The notes below the pieces were generated by a model, which worked only from the letters and a program-made list of their open reading frames with translations, did not search any database and was not told the origin of the DNA. Both the position numbers and the translations under genes were made by a program. A DNA stretch of 29,743 nucleotides, from positions 1 to 29,743 of the forward strand of contig DATAVK010000126.1 of the NCBI GenBank assembly GCA_036267755.1, in the 5' to 3' direction. Origin of the DNA: DATAVK01 sp036267755 (GTDB lineage Bacteria > Actinomycetota > Actinomycetes > JAFAQI01). Below are positions 1 to 7,014 of the stretch, in pieces; the stretch's first letter is position 1; each line of letters opens with the position of its first letter.

Positions 1-827
1 CCGGCGAACTTCGAGAGCTTCGCCACCTGGGCGTAGCGGTCGTAGATGCTGTCCAGCTCGTCCTTGGGCGAGTCGACGAGGTAGCACGACGACATCTGCG
101 GGTGGGTGGTGCCGGAGTTGAACAGGGTCGGCGAGCTGGGCAGGTAGGCGAGCGAGGACATCAGGCGGTAGAGCGAGATCGCCTCGACCGGGGTCCGGGC
201 CAGGCCGCAGGCCACCCGCAGCATGAAGACCTGCGGGGTCTCGATGACCGCGCGGGTGTGCGGGTGTCGGAGCAGGTAACGGTCGTAGACCGTGCGCAGC
301 CCGAAGTACTCGAACCGCAGGTCGGCGGAGTCGTCGATCGCATCGTCGAGCTTGCGCGCGTTGGTAGCGACGAAGGCCGCCGTCTGGTCGCTGATCAGGC
401 CCTGCGAGTGACCCATCGCGACGCTCTGGCTGAACGCGTGGATCCCTTGGCCGCGGACCTCCTTGCCGATGTAGCCGGCCAGCAGCCGGGCGGCGAGCCG
501 GGAGTACTCGGGTTCCTCGCCGATCAGCTCCGCCGCGGTCCGGATCGAGAGCCGGTCGAGCTCGGCGGTCGTCGCTCCGTCGTACAGCCCGGAGATGGTG
601 CGGGTCGCGACGCGCAGCGGGTCGACGTCGTCGAGGTCGACGACGCAACGCTCGACGGCACGCACGATCTTGTTGCCGTCGACCGGCTCGAGCTCGCCGT
701 TGCGCTTGCGGACCTGCATCTGGGTACGACGAGGCGCGGCGGGCGGGTCCTCGTCGCCGAGGTAGATAGCTGCGGTGTCGGGGGTACCGGGGTTTTCGAG
801 AACGGGCTGGTTTTCGACAACGGTCAT
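1..827 (-). CDS. nrdA: Class Ia ribonucleoside-diphosphate reductase, large (alpha) subunit, N-terminal part
   Basis: This is the N-terminal 275 residues of a ribonucleotide reductase large subunit, which reduces ribonucleotides to deoxyribonucleotides in the cytosol. The gene runs off the left edge of the window. After a short variable tail (MTVVENQPVLENPGTP), residues about 30-120 look like an ATP-cone allosteric domain (MQVRKRNGELEPVDGNKI, then EEPEYSRLAARLL). The start of the catalytic barrel follows, with the active-site segment SSPTLFNSGTTHPQMSSCYL. The ATG at 825-827 is preceded by GAGGAG about 11 nt upstream. A B12 riboswitch and NrdR-like boxes lie upstream. In Streptomyces the class Ia nrdABS operon is known to be switched off by coenzyme B12 through such a riboswitch, so the class Ia assignment and the leader agree. 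I expect nrdB to follow beyond the window. The remaining catalytic cysteines and C-terminal tail cannot be seen. Confidence 0.93.
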   Translation of the reverse strand, partial: MTVVENQPVLENPGTPDTAAIYLGDEDPPAAPRRTQMQVRKRNGELEPVDGNKIVRAVERCVVDLDDVDPLRVATRTISGLYDGATTAELDRLSIRTAAELIGEEPEYSRLAARLLAGYIGKEVRGQGIHAFSQSVAMGHSQGLISDQTAAFVATNARKLDDAIDDSADLRFEYFGLRTVYDRYLLRHPHTRAVIETPQVFMLRVACGLARTPVEAISLYRLMSSLAYLPSSPTLFNSGTTHPQMSSCYLVDSPKDELDSIYDRYAQVAKLSKFA

Positions 828-858
828 GGGTGTGCTCTCTCCTCGCGAGCGTTCGGAC

Positions 859-881
859 CACCACGCGCGTCGCGCGCGGTG
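859..881 (-). promoter_or_regulatory. GC hairpin between the riboswitch and the nrdA ribosome binding site
   Basis: A near-perfect palindrome lies directly 3' of the B12 box: CACCGCGCG pairs with CGCGTGGTG with one G-U pair, around a 5-nt loop. The Shine-Dalgarno GAGGAG (839-844) follows about 15 nt later. It is a plausible expression platform. There is no T-run after it, so it is not a canonical intrinsic terminator. It could act as a pause site, a Rho-related site, or an element competing with P1 or the SD. Confidence 0.55.
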
Positions 882-883
882 CA

Positions 884-1068
884 CTGGCAGGTCTTCGGAC
901 TCACGGGCCGGCTTTTGGGGTCGACGGATCGACTCCTCGGGCTTTCCTAGTGGCCGTCGCTTCCCAGGTCTGGCGACCCAGTGCGTCTGACGGCGGTCGT
1001 TCCCGTTCACCGCTGCGGGGCAGTCCCGGACTCACACCGGGTTCCCTCTTGCGACGACCGACCTGGCG
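884..1068 (-). promoter_or_regulatory. Cobalamin (AdoCbl) riboswitch in the nrdA leader
   Basis: Read on the minus strand, this leader carries the hallmarks of a cobalamin riboswitch. A conserved core segment lies at about 1007-1045 (GGGAACCCGGTGTGAGTCCG, then GGACTGCCCCGCAGCGGTGA). The 3' B12 box is GAGTCCGAAGACCTGCC at about 886-902. The outer P1 helix can form between CAGGTC (1060-1065) and GACCTG within the B12 box. It lies between the presumed promoter and the nrdA start. By the Streptomyces precedent, bound coenzyme B12 should lower expression of this B12-independent reductase when a B12-dependent one can work. Exact ends are estimates. Confidence 0.95.
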
Positions 1069-1130
1069 GGGCGGCCGAACCAGCTGCGGGCCTGACGTTA
1101 GAACCCCGTCGGGCGGGTTGCCGGTAGCGA

Positions 1131-1181
1131 CACACCACATCTTGTGGCGTGTCACGACCAACTTCGCTCATCTAGGGGTAC
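1131..1181. promoter_or_regulatory. Tandem NrdR-like boxes between nrdA and the cobalamin-binding gene
   Basis: Box 1 (about 1131-1150) is the inverted repeat CCACA-TCT-TGTGG inside a longer stem, GACAC to GTGTC. Box 2 (about 1164-1179) contains the same CATCT core (CGCTCATCTAGGGG) but is less symmetric. The two CATCT cores are 31 bp apart (1138 and 1169), about three helical turns. Paired 16-bp boxes with about that spacing are the known arrangement for NrdR, the repressor of ribonucleotide reductase operons. Box 2 falls at about -36 of the inferred leaderless start of the gene at 1208. I am confident of box 1 and its spacing, less so of box 2. Confidence 0.6.
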
Positions 1182-1194
1182 GCCGGGCCCTCGG

Positions 1195-1200
1195 TAGCGT
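1195..1200 (+). promoter_or_regulatory. -10 hexamer TAGCGT, leaderless start
   Basis: TAGCGT ends 7 nt before the GTG at 1208. This places the transcription start at or next to the first base of the start codon. No Shine-Dalgarno sequence is visible in front of that GTG, which fits a leaderless mRNA. Confidence 0.5.
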
Positions 1201-1207
1201 GGCGAGC

Positions 1208-2107
1208 GTGCGGATCGTGTCGTTGCTGCCGTCCACGACCGAGATCTGCTTCGCCGTCGGCGCCGGTGACGATGTGGTCGGCGTGACGTTCGAGTGCGAC
1301 TTCCCGGTCGAGGCGCGGGATCGGCAGATCGTGTCGACCTCGGCACTGACCCCGGGACTCACGCCCGGCCAGATCGACGCCGAGGTCAAGGCCCGGATCG
1401 TGGCCGGTGAGGACCTCTACCACCTCGACGAGGGTGCGCTGGCCACGCTGGACGCCGACCTGGTGCTCACCCAGGACCTCTGCGCCGTGTGCGCGGTCGA
1501 CGTCACCACGGTCGACGACGCGCTCGAGCACCTGGGCTGCCGCGCGGACGTGCTCACCGTCGACCCCGGCCGGCTCGACGAGGTGGTCGAGTCCGTGGTC
1601 ACCATCGGTGCGGTCACCGGGCATCGGCCCGCCGCCGTGGCACTCGCCGCGGAGCTGTGTGCCCGGCTGGCCGCGGTGGCGGACGCGGTGGCTGGCCGAC
1701 CGACCCCGCGGATCGCCGTACTGGAGTGGACCGACCCGCCGTTCACGGCCGGGCACTGGGTGCCGGACATGGTGGTTGCGGCGGGCGGGGATCCGGTGCT
1801 GGGTACAGCGGGGGAGCGCTCGGTCGAGACGACGTGGCAACAGATCGCCGCCTCCGCGCCGGACCTGATCGTGGTGTCACCGTGCGGGTACCGCCTGGCC
1901 GGCGCGGTCGACCTGGCCCGCGCTGCGATCGACGAGGGTGTGCTGCCTCCCGGCGTACCGGTGTGGGCCGTGGATGCCGATGCCGCCTATGTCCGGCCGG
2001 GTCCGCGGCTGGTCGACGGGGTCGAGGCGCTCGCGGCGATCTGCCATCCCACGGTGCTGCCGGCGCGACCCGAGCTTGCGACCCGGGTCACGCCGGCAGG
2101 CGGCTGA
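1208..2107 (+). CDS. BtuF-like cobalamin-binding protein, no signal peptide
   Basis: A 299-residue protein of the class III periplasmic-binding-protein fold (BtuF/FepB/HemV-like), usually the vitamin B12 or siderophore binding component of ABC importers. It opens directly with the first beta strand (VRIVSLLPSTTEICFAVGAGDDVVGVTFECDFP) and continues with AALDADLVLTQDLCAVCAV-type sequence typical of cobalamin-binding members. The C-terminal lobe has TWQQIAASAPDLIVVSPCGY. No signal peptide, lipobox or membrane segment is present, so the protein looks cytosolic, as in several actinobacterial 'cobalamin-binding protein' paralogues. The GTG at 1208 was chosen because the family starts at this strand and a TAGCGT hexamer lies 7 nt upstream. 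An upstream extension in the same frame has no family similarity. It lies divergent from the B12-controlled nrdA, which suggests a role in B12 status, but transport, storage or sensing cannot be distinguished. No ABC permease or ATPase gene is adjacent. Confidence 0.82.
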   Translation: MRIVSLLPSTTEICFAVGAGDDVVGVTFECDFPVEARDRQIVSTSALTPGLTPGQIDAEVKARIVAGEDLYHLDEGALATLDADLVLTQDLCAVCAVDVTTVDDALEHLGCRADVLTVDPGRLDEVVESVVTIGAVTGHRPAAVALAAELCARLAAVADAVAGRPTPRIAVLEWTDPPFTAGHWVPDMVVAAGGDPVLGTAGERSVETTWQQIAASAPDLIVVSPCGYRLAGAVDLARAAIDEGVLPPGVPVWAVDADAAYVRPGPRLVDGVEALAAICHPTVLPARPELATRVTPAGG

Positions 2108-2117
2108 TCCCCCCAGT

Positions 2118-3626
2118 TCAGCCCGTCGGGCAGCTCCGGAACTTCAGGACTGCCTTCAGTTTCTTGTGGTGGCTGCCGTGGTGGAACACCGCCGATCCGG
2201 TCAGCTTGTAGAGCTTGCCGGCGGTCAACGTGCTCCCGTCCAACGACGAGCGGTGAAGCTTCTTCTTGCCGAGCCGCAGGCTCTTGCTGCCGACCGTCCA
2301 CCCCTTGGCGTGGTGCGCCGTGACGTGGATCGGCGTCGAGACGATGGGCAGGCAGGACATCGGGCCGGTGACGGTGACTCGGTTCTTCCCGCTCCGCTTC
2401 GTGACGCTCGTTGTCCGATCTGGCAGCCGGACCCGTACGACGCGCAGCCGATCACCGGTCGAGCCGTCCTCGACGGTCCAGGCCACGAAGCCGATGCCGC
2501 GCGCAGTGCTGGCGATCTGTGCCTCGCCATCGGCCGGCAGGCCCATCGTGGAAAATCGGAAGATGGCCGCTGAGCTGTCGTTCGGGAAGTCAGCGATCGC
2601 AAGCTTCGTGTCGCACTCGTCCGCGACGTCTACCAACCGCCCGCTGCCGTCGGAGTAGGCATCGTGGCTGGTCGGCGCGCAGTTGCTGTTGTCCGCCGTC
2701 AGCGCCCGCCGGCTGAAGCTGCTTCCGGTCCACTTCGAGATCACCGGCCGGTAGGACGCATTGCCGATCGATGTGATGAGGCGCACGCCGCGGGCGGTCG
2801 CGGTGAGGTCGGCATTATGGCCGACTGCCCAGGTCCCGGGCAGCGCGTGGAAGGCCGACCAGTGGCCGCCGGACTCGGACCCGTACGCCGGGCCGGTCGT
2901 GATGGCGGCGTCCTTCTCGACGCTCATGATCGGCTTGCTGCCGGCGAACGCGAGTTGGGCGAACCCCGGGCTCCACGGCAGCTTCACGGACTGTGCCGGT
3001 GCCGAGAGGCCCGGATGCACCAGCACGCTGGTGGCGGGCAGGCCAGCGTAGGCAACCGTCCAGATGGTGCCGCCTGGTCCGAGCTCAGCATCGAACAGCT
3101 CCCCTTCACCCGGGGCGCTTGCAACGTCGGTGGGCGCCGTGAGGGGTCCGCCGGCGTTTGAGGTCGACTCGGCGATCTCGCCGACCGCCGGGCTGGTGCC
3201 CGCCTTCTGGTGGTACCAGATCAGCGTGACGTGACCGGCCCGCGTGGCCAGGACGCGCAGCCCTTCGGCGGAGGCGATGCCGAGCGAGCCGACCGACTGG
3301 ATTCCACCGAGACAGGAGGTGGCGCCGGGTCGCAACGTGCACAGGTAGACGGTCCGGGTCGCGGAGTCGTTCGTGGCGCTGTTCGCGATCCAGCCGATGT
3401 AGGCGTTGCCGGCGGCGTCGGTCGCCACGTCGTACCCGCTGTACTGCTTGTGGCTGGCAAGGACCAGCGGCGCGCCGATCAGCGCGGCGGGATGGCCATG
3501 GGCGTGCGCCTGCGCCGGGGCTGCCCCGGCGACGCCGGCGCCGGTGGGTAGGACCGCGGCAACGACGGCCGCGCTCGACACCGCCGCGATGCCGGCGAGT
3601 CGACGGATGGGATGGATTGACGACAT
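2118..3626 (-). CDS. Secreted protein of unknown function
   Basis: A 502-residue exported protein. The N-terminus is a clear Sec signal: basic MSSIHPIRR, a hydrophobic core LAGIAAVSSAAVVAAVLPTGAGVAG, and cleavage likely near AAPAQAHA. The mature part is rich in Gly, Ser, Thr and Ala, with repeating short beta-strand units such as DVATDAAGNAYIGWIANS and FAQLAFAGSKPIMSV that suggest a beta-propeller-like fold. The last ~95 residues are strongly basic (SGKNRVTVTG, LGKKKLHRSS, HHGSHHKKLKAVLKF) and may bind cell wall or another polyanion. Two cysteine pairs are possible in the mature protein. A GGAGG lies 7 nt before the ATG. The gene is divergent from a SARP regulator, with a direct repeat suited to such a regulator between them. 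It meets the upstream-strand gene tail to tail with a 10-bp gap. I do not recognise a catalytic motif. Confidence 0.8.
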   Translation of the reverse strand: MSSIHPIRRLAGIAAVSSAAVVAAVLPTGAGVAGAAPAQAHAHGHPAALIGAPLVLASHKQYSGYDVATDAAGNAYIGWIANSATNDSATRTVYLCTLRPGATSCLGGIQSVGSLGIASAEGLRVLATRAGHVTLIWYHQKAGTSPAVGEIAESTSNAGGPLTAPTDVASAPGEGELFDAELGPGGTIWTVAYAGLPATSVLVHPGLSAPAQSVKLPWSPGFAQLAFAGSKPIMSVEKDAAITTGPAYGSESGGHWSAFHALPGTWAVGHNADLTATARGVRLITSIGNASYRPVISKWTGSSFSRRALTADNSNCAPTSHDAYSDGSGRLVDVADECDTKLAIADFPNDSSAAIFRFSTMGLPADGEAQIASTARGIGFVAWTVEDGSTGDRLRVVRVRLPDRTTSVTKRSGKNRVTVTGPMSCLPIVSTPIHVTAHHAKGWTVGSKSLRLGKKKLHRSSLDGSTLTAGKLYKLTGSAVFHHGSHHKKLKAVLKFRSCPTG

Positions 3627-3677
3627 GCGGTGCCTCCAAGGGTCACGATGGCGAGCTTCCGCCAGTGCAGCGATAAC

Positions 3678-3697
3678 CGGTAACGGCTCGGTAATGG
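3678..3697. promoter_or_regulatory. 11-bp-period direct repeat, candidate SARP operator
   Basis: CGGTAACGG at 3678-3686 is repeated as CGGTAATGG at 3689-3697 (8 of 9 bases identical, 11 bp apart). SARP/AfsR-type regulators bind direct repeats with an 11-bp period that overlap the -35 region. On the minus strand the repeats stand just upstream of a TATCGC hexamer (3675-3670) in front of the secreted-protein gene. On the plus strand they stand just upstream of the regulator's own start. Confidence 0.5.
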
Positions 3698-3702
3698 CGA
3701 CC

Positions 3703-3708
3703 TAGACT
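3703..3708 (+). promoter_or_regulatory. -10 hexamer TAGACT, leaderless start
   Basis: TAGACT is followed by six bases and then the GTG at 3715. No Shine-Dalgarno sequence is visible. The direct repeat at 3678-3697 lies immediately upstream, so autoregulation is possible. Confidence 0.5.
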
Positions 3709-3714
3709 TCGTCG

Positions 3715-6700
3715 GTGCAGGTGGACCTGCTGGGAGCGGTCACGGTCACGGGTCCGGGGGGATCCGTCTCGAGCCATGCCCTCGGCGGTCGGCGCGCCCG
3801 GCTGATGCTGGCGGCGCTCGCGTTGTCCGATGGGTCGGTGTCCGCCGACCGGCTCGCCGACGTGCTGTGGCCCGACTCGCGGCCCACGACCTGGCCGGTT
3901 GCCCTGCGCGGCGTGGTCCGGTCGCTGCGGACCGCACTGGCGCCGGCTCTCGGTGACGGCGACGCGCTGATCGTGACGACCACCGCCGGATATGCGCTCG
4001 CAGCGGGTACGACGGTGGACGTCATCGGGGCCACGGCGTCGATCCGGTCCGCGCAGGCCCTGGTCGACGCGGGCAGCCACGGTGCCGCGATCGACCTGCT
4101 CGAGCCGATCGCCCGGCGGCGCGGCGGCCAGCTGCTGGCCGAGGAGGACTCCGCGTGGGTGAACGAACACCGCGCTGCCGTCGATGCCTCGGCGCTGTGG
4201 GCGACCGAGCTGCTCGTCGTGGCGGCCGGCCGCAGCGCGGACGGGCAGCGCGGCGTCGACGCGGCGCGGGCCGCGGTCGCGGCGTACCCGTTGGAGGAGC
4301 GGGCTCACCGGTCCCTGATCGCGGCGCTGGACCAGGCCGGCGATCGCGCCGCCGCGGTCCGCGCCTACGAGTCCTGCCGGTCGCTGTTGGCCGAGCAGCT
4401 CGGTGTGGACCCGAGCCCGGCCACGGTCGCCGTCTACCTGGAGGCGTTGAGCGACCAGCCGACTGCGACGCGGGCGACTGTTCCGTCGTACGGCACGACG
4501 TTCATCGGTCGAGGCGAGGAGCAATCCGCACTGCGGGCCGCGCTCGGCGCCGCCCGGCTGGTGTCGGTGACCGGAGCAGGTGGCGTCGGCAAGTCCCGCC
4601 TGGTGGCCCAGCTGGCGCAGAGTGCGTCGGCCCGATCGACGTACCTGGGTGGCCGGCTGTGGGTGTCGCTCGGCACGGTCAGCGAGGACGCGCTGGTCGC
4701 GCCGGCGGTCGCGCTCGGTGTCCTCCCGAACGCGGTCGGCGGCGACACCGTCGGGGCACTGGCGCGGTACCTGGCACCGCTCGGCCCGGTGCTGCTCGTG
4801 CTCGACGGAGCCGAGGCGGTGATCGACGGAGCCGCCTCACTGGTGACCGCCTTGCTGGCGGCCTGCCCGACGTTGAGCATCGTGGTGACCAGCCGGGTGC
4901 CGCTGTCGATCGATGACGAGTACGTCGTAGCAGTTGAGGGCCTGGCGGATCGTGCACCCGTGGGCGGTGGGGTCGAGGTCAGCGACCAGGTGCGTTTGCT
5001 CCGGCATCGGGTCCGGGACGCCGGGGGTGAGCTGGTGCTCGGCCCCGACACCCTGCCGCTGGTCGTCGCGTTGCTGCGCCGGTGCGCGGGCCTGCCGTTG
5101 GCGATCGAGATCGCCGCAGCTCAGCTGGCGGCGATGTCGTTGCCGGATCTGCTCGACCACCTTGCCGAGGCCGTCGACGGTGACGACCCGCTCGCCGCCG
5201 TGGCGCGCGGCAGCTACCTGCTGCTCGACGACGACGAGGCCACCGTGTTCCGTCGGCTCGCCGTGCTCGACGGGCCGGTCACGCTGCCGCTGGTGCGTGC
5301 GGTCGTCGCCGACGACGGCATCCCCGCCGTCCGGGTCGTGCGGCTGCTGCGGGAGCTGACCGTGCGCGGAATGCTGACGGTCGACCGCGCCGGGCCGAGG
5401 TGGCGGTACCGGCAGGACGACGATCTGCGTCGGCTCGCTGCGGGGCTGCTGCACGCGCACGGCGAGGAGGTCGCGACCTACGAGCGGCTCGCCGAGACCA
5501 TCCGCGGGATGCTTCCGGAGGACGCCCGAACCGCGCCGGAGTCTTACCAGGACGAGGTGACCGGCGCTCTCGGTCCGCTGCGTTCGTTGCTCGGCGCGGC
5601 GATCGACGGCCGGGTCGACCGCGACCGGGCGTTGGAGCTCATTTTCCGGCTGCACCGCTACTGGGCGGCGACGTCGGTGAGCGAGGGGCGGTTCTGGCTG
5701 TCCCGGCTGCTGGCCGTCGCCGAGCGTTCGGTGTGGAGCGGCTATGCAACGTACGGGCTGGGATATCTCAGCTACTGGGCGGGTGACACCGAGGCCGCGA
5801 TCCGTGAGCTCGGCGCGGCGGTCGAGGCGTTGCGCGGTGTCGACGACGCGTACGTCGCGCGGGCGCTGATCTACCTGGGCGGGCTCGCCGACGACGGCGA
5901 CCGCGGGCCGGACGCGGTCGGGCACGTCCGAGAGGCCATCGAGCTAGCCGGGCCGTACGGCGTTGACCTGCAGGTCGGTGCCGCGATGGGGCTCGCGTGT
6001 CTGCTGGCCGAGCGCGCCGAACCCGAGGGCGCGGTGTACGCCGACCAGGCGATCCAGCTGTGCCGCGTCGCCGGGTCGGAGGCGCAACTCGCCGCGACGC
6101 TACCGACGGCGGCGATGGTGTGCTGGCAGGTGGGTGCGCTCGCCGAGGCGCGCAGCTACGCCGCGCAGGCCCGGCCGCTGCTCGCCGAAGGCCGACGAAT
6201 CGCCCGGGTGGTGCTGTTGTCGGCCTCGGCCGGGCTGGCCCTCGCCGACGGCGACATCCGGACGGCGGTCGAGATCGGACGCACCGCCGACGACGAGGCC
6301 ACCGAGCTGGGCGTTGATCGCGAGGTGCCGCTGATTCGTTGCGTGCTCTCCCGCTCGCTGCTCGCCGCCGGCGACCGCGAGGCCGCGGTGGAGCGGGTCG
6401 TGGCCGCGATCGACGCGGCGCAGGCCCTCACGTACACCTTCCCGCTCGCGATCTGTCTTGAGACCGCGGCGCTGCTGGTCCGGTCCGATACCGACGCGGC
6501 CGCGGCCTTGGTGCGGCGGTTGCTCGTGGCGGCCGACGCTATCCGGGAGCGGGGCGACCGTCCGGCACCGCCGTCGCTGCGCGACGAGGTCGAGCGAGCG
6601 CGATCCGCCGTGGCGAGCATCCGTGTCGACGGCTCCGACCCGTTGGCGCCACGGGAGGCCGCGGCACTGGCCCGGCGGGCGCTGACTGCCGCTCGCTTCG

Positions 6701-6744
6701 ACTTGTCAGTGCCTCCGGCCCAAACTCACGCTGCGGGCTCCTGA
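3715..6744 (+). CDS. AfsR/SARP-family transcriptional regulator with BTAD, NB-ARC and TPR regions
   Basis: A 1009-residue cytoplasmic regulator of the large SARP (AfsR-like) class. Residues 1-95 form an OmpR-type winged helix (LLGAVTVTGPGG, RRARLMLAALAL, GGYAL-like TTAGYAL). Residues about 100-245 form the bacterial transcriptional activation domain with helices ending EQLGVDPSPATVAVYLEAL. An NTPase of the NB-ARC/STAND type follows, with Walker A VTGAGGVGKSRL at about 282-293, Walker B LLVLDGAEAV near 358-367, and the sensor-like VVTSRVPLSI. The C-terminal half is alpha-helical and TPR-like. Such proteins are activated by ATP binding and often phosphorylation, and they switch on nearby genes. 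The divergent secreted-protein gene with the 11-bp direct repeat is the likely target. The start is a GTG with a TAGACT hexamer 6 nt upstream. Its last 15 codons and stop lie inside a dispersed palindrome, so the C-terminus (DLSVPPAQTHAAGS) is probably acquired sequence. Confidence 0.92.
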   Translation: MQVDLLGAVTVTGPGGSVSSHALGGRRARLMLAALALSDGSVSADRLADVLWPDSRPTTWPVALRGVVRSLRTALAPALGDGDALIVTTTAGYALAAGTTVDVIGATASIRSAQALVDAGSHGAAIDLLEPIARRRGGQLLAEEDSAWVNEHRAAVDASALWATELLVVAAGRSADGQRGVDAARAAVAAYPLEERAHRSLIAALDQAGDRAAAVRAYESCRSLLAEQLGVDPSPATVAVYLEALSDQPTATRATVPSYGTTFIGRGEEQSALRAALGAARLVSVTGAGGVGKSRLVAQLAQSASARSTYLGGRLWVSLGTVSEDALVAPAVALGVLPNAVGGDTVGALARYLAPLGPVLLVLDGAEAVIDGAASLVTALLAACPTLSIVVTSRVPLSIDDEYVVAVEGLADRAPVGGGVEVSDQVRLLRHRVRDAGGELVLGPDTLPLVVALLRRCAGLPLAIEIAAAQLAAMSLPDLLDHLAEAVDGDDPLAAVARGSYLLLDDDEATVFRRLAVLDGPVTLPLVRAVVADDGIPAVRVVRLLRELTVRGMLTVDRAGPRWRYRQDDDLRRLAAGLLHAHGEEVATYERLAETIRGMLPEDARTAPESYQDEVTGALGPLRSLLGAAIDGRVDRDRALELIFRLHRYWAATSVSEGRFWLSRLLAVAERSVWSGYATYGLGYLSYWAGDTEAAIRELGAAVEALRGVDDAYVARALIYLGGLADDGDRGPDAVGHVREAIELAGPYGVDLQVGAAMGLACLLAERAEPEGAVYADQAIQLCRVAGSEAQLAATLPTAAMVCWQVGALAEARSYAAQARPLLAEGRRIARVVLLSASAGLALADGDIRTAVEIGRTADDEATELGVDREVPLIRCVLSRSLLAAGDREAAVERVVAAIDAAQALTYTFPLAICLETAALLVRSDTDAAAALVRRLLVAADAIRERGDRPAPPSLRDEVERARSAVASIRVDGSDPLAPREAAALARRALTAARFDLSVPPAQTHAAGS

Positions 6745-6751
6745 CAGGTCG
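6699..6751. repeat. 53-bp dispersed palindrome, copy A
   Basis: Arms GACTTGTCAG (6700-6709) and CTGACAGGTC (6741-6750) enclose a 31-bp GC-rich centre that begins TGCCTCCGGCCCAA. The same element recurs at 26121-26173 and 27676-27728. Here it supplies the final codons and TGA of the SARP gene and ends 2 bp before the stop of the convergent DUF5522-like gene. It could fold into a bidirectional hairpin, but no T-run follows. Confidence 0.85.
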
Positions 6752-6753
6752 TG

Positions 6754-7014
6754 TCAGTCGGTCTCGGCCACGGTGTAAGGGCAGTGGCGGCAGCCGTTGC
6801 CGCAGCACCAGCCCCGGTCGGCCAGGAATCGCGCGGTGAGCACGAACAGACGGGTGGCTGGATCGGCGTACCCGGCACTGCCGGTCGCCAGAGCCGCGTC
6901 GTGCGCAGCGAGGATCTCGTCGCGTCGGGGGTCGTCGATGGCCAGCCGCCAGGGTGCGGGCAGCGACAGCGGTCGGTCGGCCAGTGGCTCGCGCTCGTCG
7001 GACGGCTCGGTCAC
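6754..7014 (-). CDS. Small cysteine-rich protein, DUF5522-like
   Basis: An 86-residue protein whose C-terminus carries a tight cysteine cluster, RFLADRGWCCGNGCRHCPY, close to the end. This pattern fits the DUF5522 family of small actinobacterial proteins, which probably bind a metal ion or cluster. Function is unknown. The GTG at 7012-7014 overlaps the TGA of the upstream alkyltransferase gene as GTGA, so the two are probably translationally coupled. A longer frame upstream exists but would lie inside the ogt gene. The stop lies 2 bp from palindrome copy A, tail to tail with the SARP gene. The family name is from memory of the motif. Confidence 0.75.
   Translation of the reverse strand: MTEPSDEREPLADRPLSLPAPWRLAIDDPRRDEILAAHDAALATGSAGYADPATRLFVLTARFLADRGWCCGNGCRHCPYTVAETD

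Noticed and set aside
102..950. Long plus-strand open frame opposite nrdA
   Set aside because: It is an antisense shadow of nrdA and the riboswitch, with low-complexity Arg/Gly/Val-rich translation, and no family features. Other long frames inside SARP, xdhC, the exporters and the beta-helix gene were rejected for the same reason.
1095..1100. TAACGT (minus strand) as the nrdA -10 element
   Set aside because: It fits TAnnnT but no convincing -35 was found and it lies some 40 bp from the NrdR-like boxes, so the nrdA promoter position is left open.
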